DNA from: Umbilicaria muhlenbergii
Taxonomy: Eukaryota; Ascomycota; Lecanoromycetes; Umbilicariales; Umbilicariaceae
DNA: 64,000 nucleotides
Direction: 5' to 3'
NCBI GenBank assembly: GCA_000611775.1
Contig: KK106985.1
Location: 1,102,291 to 1,166,290 of the forward strand
Part shown: positions 35,201 to 45,754 of the stretch, one piece after another
How positions within the stretch are numbered: position 1 is the stretch's first letter
Layout of the letters: each line of letters opens with the position of its first letter
Position numbers and translations under genes: made by a program
Notes under the pieces: generated by a model
The model's input: only the letters and a program-made list of their open reading frames with translations
Told to the model about the DNA's origin: nothing
Databases searched by the model: none

Positions 35201-38200
35201 TGGCCCACATTCTACTCTGCAGGGCCCACTCCGAGAGATCTTGAAATCCTTGGGTAAGACAAAACAAATCCAGTACGGCTCTGTTCTGGTACGAAAGAGA
35301 TCTGCCGCAGTGACTGCTTTAGAGGCTGCTGGACAATTGCATTCCCTTGGTTATTCAGTGAATTTGATGGAAGCCAACAATTTATCGCATGCTCGTCAAC
35401 AGCTTGCCATGCTTACGAATCTCCCATCATATCCATTTAATCACGCGAAGAAATACTGGACCGAGAGTCGTACTAGTAAGTCATATCGATTTCGCGAATA
35501 TCCTGTGCACGAACTGCTCGGAACGCGCGCGGTGGATTGGAATGCTCTGGAGGCCCGGTGGCATAACAGAATAATCCAGAGCGAGAGTCCTTTTGTCAAA
35601 GACCATAAGGTATGTTGCATGTGGCCGTGCTGTGAAAGCCGACTAACCAGTACAGGTCAACGGGATAGAAGTATACCCTGCCGCTGGAATGCTGTGTATG
35701 GCTCTTGAGGCCGTCCGACAACTTGTCCACTCTCCAAAAGAGGCCAGTGGTTATAGGCTTAGAGATGTGTCATTTTCACGAGCTCTAGTCTTGTCTTCCA
35801 GTCCTGAAGGTACTGAAACTCAGATGTACATCCGGCCATCCCAAGACGGCGATAGTAAGATGCCCTCGTGGCATGAATTCCGCTTATGCACCTTCGAAAA
35901 CGGGGAATGGCTAGAGAATTGTCGAGGTGCTATTTCTGTGGAATATACTGATGATGGCACGGATTTCGCCACGAGGGAGGAATTGGATAAAGAATTACAC
36001 GATCTTCGTGAGAGTTATCGAAGTGGCTCTGCCAGGTGCAAGATGAGTATGCGTTCTACCAAAATGTACGAAATCTTCAGTCGCCTAGGTCTAGAGTACG
36101 GCCCATCTTTCCGGTCTATGAGCAAGGTTCGATTTAATGACGACGGGGAGGCGACTGGCAGAGTGGATCTTCGTGGATGGTCATCTAAGCTCCCAAGTGG
36201 CAAAATTCAACCTCATGTTATCCATCCTACAGCACTAGATGGAGTTCTACAGACTGGTTTCCCAGCTGTAACAAAAGGTGGTAAGGAAATTATCCCGACC
36301 ATGGTGCCGACAAAAGTTCGGAGCCTCTGGATTTCAGCACACTATGATGAAGAAGATCTGGATGCCAATATCGATGTCTATACCAAAGGCAGTATACAGG
36401 GATTTAGGACCGTTGACACGAGTACTATCGGTGTTCGTGCAAGTGATGGTTTACCTTGTATCACTGGCGACTTCGAGATGACGTTCGTCTCCGGAAAAGA
36501 AATGCTGCCGTCTCACCCCGGAAGCCGAAAACAACTTGTTTGTAATTTCGACTGGAAAGCTGACGTGGACCTTTTGAGCAAACAGCAGATAACGAAGCTC
36601 TGCTCATTCCCAGAAGATACGCCGACATCACTTGCAGAGTTCATGGCAAATGAGAAAGAAACACTGTGTTATGCAACTATGCTAAGGGCGCTGAAATCCC
36701 TTGATCAGAAACAGAATGTGCCCAGCTCTCATATTCAGAAGTATGTTGACTGGATGAGATTTCGGGTTGCAAGACCGGTCGACAACTACCTTTTCTCTTC
36801 AGCTCCAATTTCGTGGACTGGATCTATGACAGATGTTGAGGATGTTGAAGCCCTTTATTCCGCCATTGAGAACTGCGATGCAGAGGGTAAGGTTCTCGTC
36901 AGGATAGCCAGAAACCTTGAGCATATCCTCAGGGGAGAAGTGGATGTGTTGGAATTGCTCTTCAAAGACGATGTCATCAATGAATACTACCGCGCTGCTC
37001 ATGATGGCGTTATGATCTTCAACAAGACGATGCGGTACATCGATACTATGGCCCATAAGAACCCCGGATTGAAGATTCTTGAGATCGGGGCAGGCACTGG
37101 CGGCGCGACGGGCTATATCATGGACACCCTGACACACCATGGAGAGCATGAAGACGGAGCCCCGAGATTCGCTGAATACGTCTATACGGACATATCACCT
37201 AGCTTTTTCCAGCATGCAAAGGACAGATTCAAGAATAGCAGAATGACGTTCAAGGTACTGGACATTGAGAAGGATCCCAGGCCACAGGGGTTCGAAGCAG
37301 GTACATATGATCTGATCATCACCGCGAATGTAGGGCTCTCATCATGAGGTCAAGGTTTTGGAATACTAAAGGTGATTAGGTGCTGCATGCAACAGCGGAT
37401 ATCAGTGCGACTTTAAAGCATGCGCGCCAGCTCTTGAAAACGTGAGTGAAGCCAGCGTAATCGTTGCCGTTGCTAATGTAGTTACCAGAGGTGGTAAATT
37501 GATCCTGTACGAAGGCACAAATCCCAACATCCTCAGGACTGGATTTATCTTTGGTGTCTTGCCAGGCTGGTGGCTGAGTAGGACCTCCTCCAATAATAGC
37601 GATACCAGCACTAATCTATATCAGGCACGGAGAAATCTCGGCGATGGGGACCCCTGATGACTGTAGCGCAATGGAGCTGCTATCTCTCTGACAATGGATT
37701 CTCTGGAGCAGATGCCGTTCTTTCCAATTATGAGGAGCCCGAGTACCAAGTCTGTAGTGCCATCATCTCGACAGCTACCAAAAGCGAAGACAAACTACCT
37801 CCTTCCGTGAGGCCGGTTGTGATCGTCTCTACACAATCCTCAATTGAAACACCTATCGCGAATCACCTCCAATCACATCTGAGAAGGCTCCTTGGTACAG
37901 CTCCTACGATCATCTCAATTCAAGATATCACGTCATTGGACTTGACGGATGCGAGCTGCATTTTTCTTCCAGAACTGAACCAGCCGTTCCTGCACTGCAT
38001 AAATGAGACGCAGTTGAAAGCAGTGCAACAGATTACAAATACGGCCCGAGGGCTATTGTGGCTTACCACACACGGAAATGGGGAATCCGAAAATCCCACA
38101 AGAGCAATGGTCATTGGACTTTCACGAAGTGTCCTTGAGGAGACTCAAGACTTCAGATTCGTAACGCTGGACCTTGAAGACGTCTGGAATACCGCCCGAA

Positions 38201-40662
38201 GCGTGGAGAATATTTCAAGTGTTTTCACAGCTGCAGTACAGACGCAGTCAAACGTTTACGAGACCGAGTATCTAGAGCGAAACGGAATACTCTATATTAA
38301 CCGCATTGTCGAGGCCAACTACCTTGCGCCTTCTGTTTTCCAGGATAAGAACTCGAAGGATGTTCAAGTCCAAAAGCTTGGGCGGGGCAGCAAGAGACCC
38401 CTAAAACTAAGCATTGGTTCTGTGGGATTGCTTGATACATTGCAATTCGTGGATGATCCCATTCCAACCCAACCCCTCGGGGCCGACGAGATCGAGGTAG
38501 AGATCAAAGCATACGGGCTCAACTTCAGAGACGTCGTCATAGCCCTGGGTCAACTTCCTTACGACGCCTTTGGAAATGAATGCGCTGGAATTGTGCGTCA
38601 TGTCGGAGATGCGGCAGGCAAGTTGTTCAGTGTTGGTGACCGGGTAGCATGCGGGCTTGTTGGCGCTTTCAATACATATGCCCGTTGCAAAGTCTCAAGC
38701 GCACGGAAGATTCCTGACGACATGAGTTTTGGCACGGCAGCGGCCATGACAATTGTGTTCTGCACCGCACATTATGCGCTCTCACACTGGGCACGACTGA
38801 CGAAGGGTGAAACTATCCTAATCCATTCAGGGGCTGGAGGCTTCGGCCAAGCTACCGTTCAGCTAGCCCAGCTTGTAGGTGCAGAGGTCTTCATAACAGT
38901 GGGAAACGAAGAGAAGAAAGAACACATGATGGCAATGTACGGTATTCCTGAGGATCACATATTCTCAAGCCGGACGTTGGCTTTCGCAAAAGGGATCAAA
39001 CGACTCACTAATGGGCGCGGTGTCGATGTTGTTATTAACTCACTGGCGGGTGAAGGCCTCCGGTCTTCGTGGGAATGTATTGCCCCGTTCGGCCGGTTCA
39101 TTGAGGTCGGAAAGAAGGACATATACTCGCAAAAGGTTTCCGCGTTCGAAGGTCTCCCCTTGTTTCCATTCTCGAAGAACGTCATGTTCGCAAGCGTCGA
39201 TCTTGCATATATCATGAAGTCGGATCCAGAAACGATGGCGAAACTGATGGCCGATGTAACGATGATGAGCAACAACAAGCAGATCTTTGCGCCTCAGCCG
39301 CTCAACACCTACAGCTGTGGGAATATTGAGCAGGCGTTTCGCCTTATGCAAAGTGGTAAGCACATGGGTAAGATTGTTGTCGAGCTCCATGAAGACGACC
39401 TGGTGCCTGTTGTTTCCCAAGGAAAGGCCGCTCTCAAGTTCGATCCGAATGCAACCTATGTCATCGCAGGCGGCCTTGGGGGTCTTGGCCGGAGTATCGC
39501 ATCATGGATGGTCGACCGCGGTGCACGATATCTTATTCTTCTTTCACGATCCAAGACCTATAGCGAGGAAGTAATCAGCTTCTTAGAAGGCCTCCGAGAC
39601 AAGAGCACTATAGTTGCCACTCCACAGTGCGACATATCTGACGAAGCGAGCTTAGCGACTGCTCTTAGTGATTGCGCTCAGTTCATGCCACCGATCAAAG
39701 GATGCATTCAGGGCTCAATGGTGATAAAGGTGACTCCTCCCTCTTCTACCAATGCTCGAATAAGCAGTGATCCACTAATCTGAATCCAGAACGCAATGTT
39801 CGCGAACATGACAGCAGACCAGCTCTCCGCCGCCCTCCGACCTAAGGTCCAAGGGTCCTGGAACTTACACAGCCTCCTTCCCCGTACCCTTGACTTTTTT
39901 GTCCTTTTATCCTCCTACGCTGGGGTCATCGGCAGCGTTGGTCAGTCCAACTACGCCGCTGGCAACACCTACCAAGATGCACTCGCCCGCCATCGCGTCG
40001 CACATGGAGAGAAAGCAATCGCAATCGATCTCGGTGCCGTTGAGTCCGTTGGGTATCTCTTCGAGCACCAAGAACTAGCGTCCTTTCTCGATTCCACGGG
40101 GCATGTCGGACTGAGCGAGGCGGAGCTCCTAGCACTGATGGAATACTACTGTGACCCGAGCCTGCCGGTTCAATCCCCATTGAAGAGCCAGGTGGTCATG
40201 TGCCTGCAGCTGCCGTCCACGCTGCGCGCCAAGAACATCGTCGACTTCTCCTGGCTGGCGAAGCCCATGTTCAGCCAGCTCCATCAGATTGATGCGGATG
40301 CCGACTCCTCCGCCGACCCCGGCGCTTCCAAGTCCTCCGACTCGACCGCTAACCTCGAACACTCGCTTCGAGGCGCCGAGTCTCTATCGGATGCGGCGGA
40401 TGTGATCTGCGAAGCCCTGAAGACGAAACTAGGCCGGGTTTTGGGCATCGATCGAGAGAACATCGAGGCTACGAAGCTGACGCATTCGTACGGCGTGGAT
40501 TCGTTGGTGGCGGTCGAGTTGAGGAACTGGTTCAAGAAGGCGATGGGTGCAGATGTGGCCGTTTTCGAGATCTTGGGCAATGAGAGCATTGCCGTGCTGG
40601 CGGCGAGAGTGGCTGAGAAGAGCGAGTTTGTGAAGGACGTAATAAAGAAAGCAGGGGAGTAA
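32210..40662 (+). CDS. highly reducing polyketide synthase, KS-AT-DH-MT-ER-KR-ACP
   Basis: Ten exons sum to exactly 7980 nt, 2659 aa: 32210-32584, 32646-32790, 32848-33116, 33177-34404, 34450-35609, 35656-37329, 37380-37441, 37489-37577, 37625-39729, 39790-40662. Order and key residues: KS (Cys242 in DTACSSSL, His376 in EAHGTG, His416 in SNIGHLEG); AT (Ser720 in GHSSGE); DH (His1058 in FVKDHKVNG, Asp1254 in HPTALDG); C-methyltransferase ([10 protein letters not shown], about 1535); enoyl reductase (NADPH loop [10 protein letters not shown], about 2068); KR (GGLGGLGRS about 2283, Tyr2424 in SNYAAGN); ACP (phosphopantetheine Ser2607 in [10 protein letters not shown]). Every catalytic residue is present, so it should build a reduced, C-methylated chain iteratively. 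There is no thioesterase or reductase domain at the end. The product is unknown. Confidence 0.96.
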
Positions 40663-40706
40663 AGCCTGTATTATTAGAGTGCAAAGATAGATGCTGAGAA
40701 CGGGTG

Positions 40707-41048
40707 TTCGTAAAACGACACCCCATTTCATACATTGACATCCCATATATATAAATATCAACATCAACTACCTGCGGCTTCACCAGCAAAGTTTGAGGGC
40801 CAAGGCTTTCAATTTCAGAAGTTAGAATGAAGGACTACCGCGGTGAGTGATTAGGTAATTTGTGCTAGAAAAATATTCATGTATAAAAAGTTAGGGGTGT
40901 CCATTTAAGAAACTAGGGGTGTCATTCTACGAGGACCCACTTGCTTCTTTATACTAAATACGGCCAGTCATATGCCCTTTCTTCGGGGGTGTCAATGCAT
41001 TTAGAGGGAACGTCAATGTATGAAATTGGGGTGTCGTTTTACGAGAAA
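40707..41048. mobile_element. MITE-like element, copy D (compound)
   Basis: The left arm at about 40707-40745 (ttcgtaaaacgacaccccat, then tcatacattgacatccc) pairs with a right arm at about 40890-40934 (two aggggtgtc boxes ending attctacgagga). About 50 bp further on, 40985-41048, is a second right arm ending tggggtgtcgttttacgaga. So one copy was inserted next to, or duplicated within, another. It starts 45 bp after the PKS stop and ends about 220 bp before the LtrA start. Confidence 0.75.
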
Positions 41049-41265
41049 CCCATCTTTTGCTATATGCATCAGATTCATAAATCCGCCACTGGAGTTGGAA
41101 CAAACCTTGAGTATGCAGTAATTGTGCAGCTGCCCCATTACTTTGCACAAGAGTTATGCATCACTTTATGCACCATGCATGTCAGACCCTTGCGCGGCTG
41201 CTGATAAACAGGGCACTTCGTAACTTCTAGGGCTCCTCGGGCCTCTTCTCAAGCTCAGATATGCC

Positions 41266-43776
41266 ATGGCAGATGTACAAGCTGTCTCAGGCAGCACATC
41301 CACAGGCGTTCCCTATAACATTGGTCGGCATAGTAGGAGGTTTCGAAGACCAAATGGACGGCATGTACATGTAGCAGCTACACCGGAGGAGGCGGAGCGA
41401 TTGAAGCTTACGCTTTCTGGTCAAAACACTGAAGAGGCTTTTGAATTAATCCTGCACGGGTCCCCAGAACATGTGAGCAGTACTAAGTTGGCAGGATTGC
41501 TACCAGTCCTGACCTAACTAGTTGAGTGTGGTCCGTGATCTTCATGCCCACCATGAAGAGAGGAGAGTCTCTCTCCAACAGAGGCATGCAGATCTATATG
41601 CAGAGTTTGAAAACGTTCACGACGAGCTTGAAGCCCTGTCGGCAGAGCTTCACGCGCTCACCGATCTTGGTGTTGACCTGGACGCCAATTTCTCCCGCTA
41701 TGGCTACAGCGCCCACATCCGTAAGGCGGAGGGGCATGGGGGTTCTCCAGGGCTTATGCTGACGACTGGCTTCTAGGGACTCGAGAGCCGGACTCATCTG
41801 CTAGTTCGATGAGGTCTCCAAGTCATGAGCCACGCAATTGGGAGGGGGAACGGCAAAGCGGAGTAGCCATGAAGTTCTGGAAGCGACCTGTCGTCCGCCA
41901 GTACATGCACAAGGGTCTCCTGTGGCGAGCTTCCGAAAGAGAGGAAGTGGGATCGTTCGAGCTTTTTGTTGACCTGCTATATGTGGGCATAATCGCAATC
42001 AACGGAGGTCGTGCTGCCGACAACCCTACGGGTGTATCTCTACTCCAGTTTTGTATAAGTTTCATCATTTCCTGGAAGCTGTGGAGTGACCTTACTCTCT
42101 TCATAAGCTGGTTTGAGACTGGTATAGTACTGTGGCAGAAGGAATGTTCCTAGGGGGTGGCTAACAGCTTGCAGATGACATACTCCAGCGCCTTTCTATA
42201 CTTTTTATTGTGACGTGTTTGACAGGAGTGACAGTCAACATTTCAGAATCGTCTACTACTACCTACAGTCCTCTGATTGCCTTCTATGTACGCTAAAGAG
42301 TCTCTCTGGGGCGCCGCCAGCTAACTTGCCGCAGCTAACCCAACGACTGTTCGGAGCATCCTATTACATTTGGATCGCTTATTTGATACCCATGATCAGA
42401 GGCACGATGATTGCAAACGCAATTGCTGTTGTCGTACCAAGCGCCTTGTGGATGGGTAGTATACATGTTCAGGGGTCGAACAGACTAATCCTGATATGGC
42501 TTGCAATACCCCTTGGTTAGTCGCAACGTGTCAATACTGGGTGCCATACAACGTTTCCATTGGACAAGGCTACTAATCTGGACTCACTTAGATCTGTTCG
42601 GCTCAGGGTCCGTCGTCGGGATCGTGTATCTTGCCCGTTACTTTGAGGGTGCCTTCTGGGCTCGAGTTGTCCGTTTGTTCGATTTCCACCCAGGTAGGGT
42701 TGATATCATCATGATTGTACCGGTCGAAGTGTTAACACCGAACGATAGCCGTAAACATCGAGCACAAGACCGATCGAACGAATGCGTTTGTCACTCTTGT
42801 CTTCGGTTATTCTGTGGTCGGCCTCCTTGTACGTTGACGTAGTGATTTTCTTATCTTTACGTTTACTTACTGCAACGTTCCTCGCAGTATCAGAATCAAG
42901 CGCCGTTCGGAATCAACGCGTGAGTCTTTTCGATGTGTAATACATGGCCTAACCTAACCCTGAGTCTGTGGCTCGGCCTCTCCAGCTTCTTCGGCAAAGC
43001 AATTCTTGGTCTTATCCAAAGCTTTACCTTCAATTGGTTATACTTCGAGATTGATTCTTTCAATCTTCACTGCCATGCAATTCGAAGACACGTTTTCTCG
43101 TGTGAGTGATTGTTTTATTGGACCAAGTAGGAGACGCTGATGATGGGGAATAGTCATGTTTTGGATGATGCTACATCTACCATTCATCATGTCTTTCGTT
43201 TTGGCAGCAGCAGCACTCTCCAAGTTGGTTATTACGTCAGACTGCAGCGACGCCGACCCAATGACCTTGGCCATGGAGAGTAGGCGGCTTTCTGAGACGG
43301 AGGTTAGTGCTGGCTTGCGCTGGTTCTACTGCGCTGGTCTTGGTATAGCTCTAGCGTGCATGGGTGAGCATGCCGAATGTGTCGAATTTGCACAGCTGAT
43401 ACCCACAGGCGGAATTTCTATAACGCATGAGCACAAGGAGGTCAAAGGACAACGCATCGGCAAACGACATAGGCTTGCGGTCCGCTTTTCTGTGGCTCTG
43501 ATCCTGGTATGCCTGCCACTTGCCCAGCACCTTAACTCCTTGCAGCTGATTTCAACCACAACCGGACTGGTGGTGTCCGTTCTTTTGATTGATCTCTACG
43601 GATCCACCTGCGTCAGTGAATCCTTCTGGCAAGACAACAGGAAGTGCAAATATTCTGCTGAGTGCAGGCTCCGGAGGAAAGATATTGAAACCGCGGTCAA
43701 ATCTGGAGCTCGAGTCAATGTGGAGGAGCTTGCGAGACAAGACTTGGGAGAGAAGGGTGTTCATGCATTCAATTGA
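41266..43776 (+). CDS. low-temperature-requirement A (LtrA) family membrane protein
   Basis: Eleven exons sum to 1953 nt, 650 aa: 41266-41472, 41522-41720, 41777-42121, 42175-42287, 42335-42515, 42592-42693, 42749-42828, 42888-42919, 42986-43101, 43154-43363, 43409-43776. The N-terminal half is soluble, with an acidic coiled stretch (YAEFENVHDELEALSAELHAL). Then come LtrA signatures: SFELFVDLLYVGIIAING, SWKLWSDLTLFISWFETDD, LFGASYYIWIAYLIPMIRGT, VNIEHKTDRTNAFVTLVFGY and NAFFGKAILGLIQSFTFNWL, giving about ten hydrophobic segments. Bacterial LtrA affects growth in the cold; fungal members have no established function. Introns are 45-76 bp, all frame-consistent. Its position after the PKS suggests, but does not prove, cluster membership. 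Confidence 0.88.
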
Positions 43777-44016
43777 AAGCTCTCCTGAAAAAATAATACA
43801 TCATGTCCTCTGAAATGCGGCATCTCCAGTGACAAAAGAAAACAAGATAACCATCATTTCAAAAGCAAACCAACAGCAACTAGCAACTCGAACATCTCAA
43901 GTAACCGTAACCCTAAGCTGCCGTAACCAAGGTATAGCCTCGCAATGAATGACCGCTTTCTGCTTCTCCTTTCTGCAGCTGTGTAATGCAGTGGTCTGTT
44001 AACACGTCTAGTCTGA

Positions 44017-44904
44017 CTAGTTCGGGGCGACCATAGGATGGAGTCCAGCAATTGCTACCAACTCTCCTAGTTTGTCCGCTTTGGCCAGGGATCCCAGATT
44101 CATAGGGTCAATTCCTTCGCACTCGCCCTGAGGGAGGGCACCGGGGTCAAAATTGATGGGATCGTCGGGCTCCGTGATGCCACGCCAGTCGCTCATCTGG
44201 CTCTGCAATCCGTACCAAAAGCCCGCGTCGACATCGAGTTTGAATGTGCCGGAGAACTTCTCGTCACTGCTTCGCTTGAGGAGGACAGCAGCCCGGAAAT
44301 TTGCACGGATACCTTCTCGGACACCAGGCTTTTTACTTTGATCAAGGCTCCACCAGACACCGTCGTATCTATCTCCACTTGACTGATAATAGCGTCCGCC
44401 GGTTCCCCTATCGAAGTACCGGTTTTGGTAGGAGATCTTGTTTTCCCTACCAATGCTACCATCTACCGTTGCGACTTGATTGACACCAGCCTTGAGGTCG
44501 AGCTTGTGCGTCGTCTCAACGTCCGCGGTTGTGGTATTTGACCGCTCCTCGGTACGGAAAGGAGCGTAGGCGCGGACACTCGGACCCAATCTCTTGTCCG
44601 CTTCATTCGCGAATTCGAACTCGAACCTCGCGCGCTTGAAAAGCCCACTTCCTTTGATACAGACGAGCTGGAAATCAAATATGATCAAGGAGGCCTTTTC
44701 TCCCTTGACTGGGTCGAGTGTTCCGTGCACACACGCGTACAAGTCGACGTCAATTTTGAACGTGTCGCTCTTCCTGCTGTTACGAATATTTTGCCGCTGA
44801 ACGCGCTCAGGAGGTTCATTGCGGGTTTTCGTCTGACCACCTTGGTCTTCGCGATCGTAGAGAGGGTACTCTTTCACATGATCTAGGTCTATCTGAGAAG
44901 GCAT
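44017..44904 (-). CDS. uncharacterised 295 aa protein
   Basis: A single-exon frame starting at the only ATG in the region (44904; frames further upstream use non-ATG codons). Soluble, with no signal peptide or membrane helix. Visible features: charged N-terminus (DLDHVKEYPLYDREDQGG), then a beta-rich core (FKIDVDLYACVHGTL, EKASLIIFDFQLVCIKGSG, RARFEFEFANEADKR), a polar middle with aromatic residues (YDGVWWSLDQSKKPGVREG) and FDVDAGFWYG-like strands. It resembles beta-sandwich hypothetical proteins of filamentous ascomycetes; I cannot name the family. Composition matches its neighbours. It adjoins the S8/NLR locus and may belong to it. Confidence 0.65.
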   Translation of the reverse strand: MPSQIDLDHVKEYPLYDREDQGGQTKTRNEPPERVQRQNIRNSRKSDTFKIDVDLYACVHGTLDPVKGEKASLIIFDFQLVCIKGSGLFKRARFEFEFANEADKRLGPSVRAYAPFRTEERSNTTTADVETTHKLDLKAGVNQVATVDGSIGRENKISYQNRYFDRGTGGRYYQSSGDRYDGVWWSLDQSKKPGVREGIRANFRAAVLLKRSSDEKFSGTFKLDVDAGFWYGLQSQMSDWRGITEPDDPINFDPGALPQGECEGIDPMNLGSLAKADKLGELVAIAGLHPMVAPN

Positions 44905-45754
44905 GATGCAACCAGCCCCGTTGGGAGAGGGAATGGAAGAGTAGAGATTATCTGTCTTGAAATAAACCCATTCATGTAAACTACTGAACAATTCTTAGCG
45001 TTACATCACGGAACAAAAAGGTCACGTCGCATGCGATTACGCATCCAATTATGGGGCGGTTCAGCTAAATGGTGGGAGACTGCCCAAGGACGTCACCCGC
45101 CTCGACTCGCACTTTGAGCAGTTGCTTACAGTACAGGCTTATGCAGCGGCCCGAGCACTGCGAAGTGTGGGTAATCTCCTGCGAATTGTTACAACGGGGT
45201 GTAGGGGTACTGGCTAGTGCTACTCTTACGAAACTGCTATGCATTGCCTGTACTACGTCGTACAAAATTTCGGCCAACTAAAAGGCGCTACAAGCGAGGT
45301 CGGAGCTAGAAGACTTTTCAGAGGTGGGAAAGCTTGCTAAACGGTTCATGGTGGCTTTCTATGGCTTTTTGGCCCTTCAGCTTGGCACGCGGCAGGTATG
45401 GACGATCAGCTTTGCCGATCTGGTGAGTGAGGCTCTCCTGAAAGAGCACTTCTTGGAAGAAGTGGGAATGAAGTCTGTCAAGGAACTCATGCATCAGCAA
45501 GGTGGCACTGCGTCAACTAAAAACTAAATCAAAGCCTGAATACACTGTCGTGGCACGCATTTCGAGTTATGTTTCTCATTCAAATGGTCAGCACTGTTGC
45601 CAAATTGCGGGCCTACTTATCGTCGACCCTCCATCTGCTTTTCATGGTATCAGTGTTGAAATATCAATACTTGGTTGGTGCCAATCAGTGGCACTGAGAG
45701 CACATCTTTGCCCCGCAATAAAAGCAATTTGTATGCAAGCGGCCGCCTACAGGC
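44905..45754. other. intergenic with a possible short coding fragment
   Basis: A plus-strand frame open from about 45282 to 45527 reads ELEDFSEVGKLAKRFMVAFY and continues helical, with its first ATG at 45348. It looks protein-like in composition but matches nothing I know. It could be a gene remnant near the S8 gene. Confidence 0.3.
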
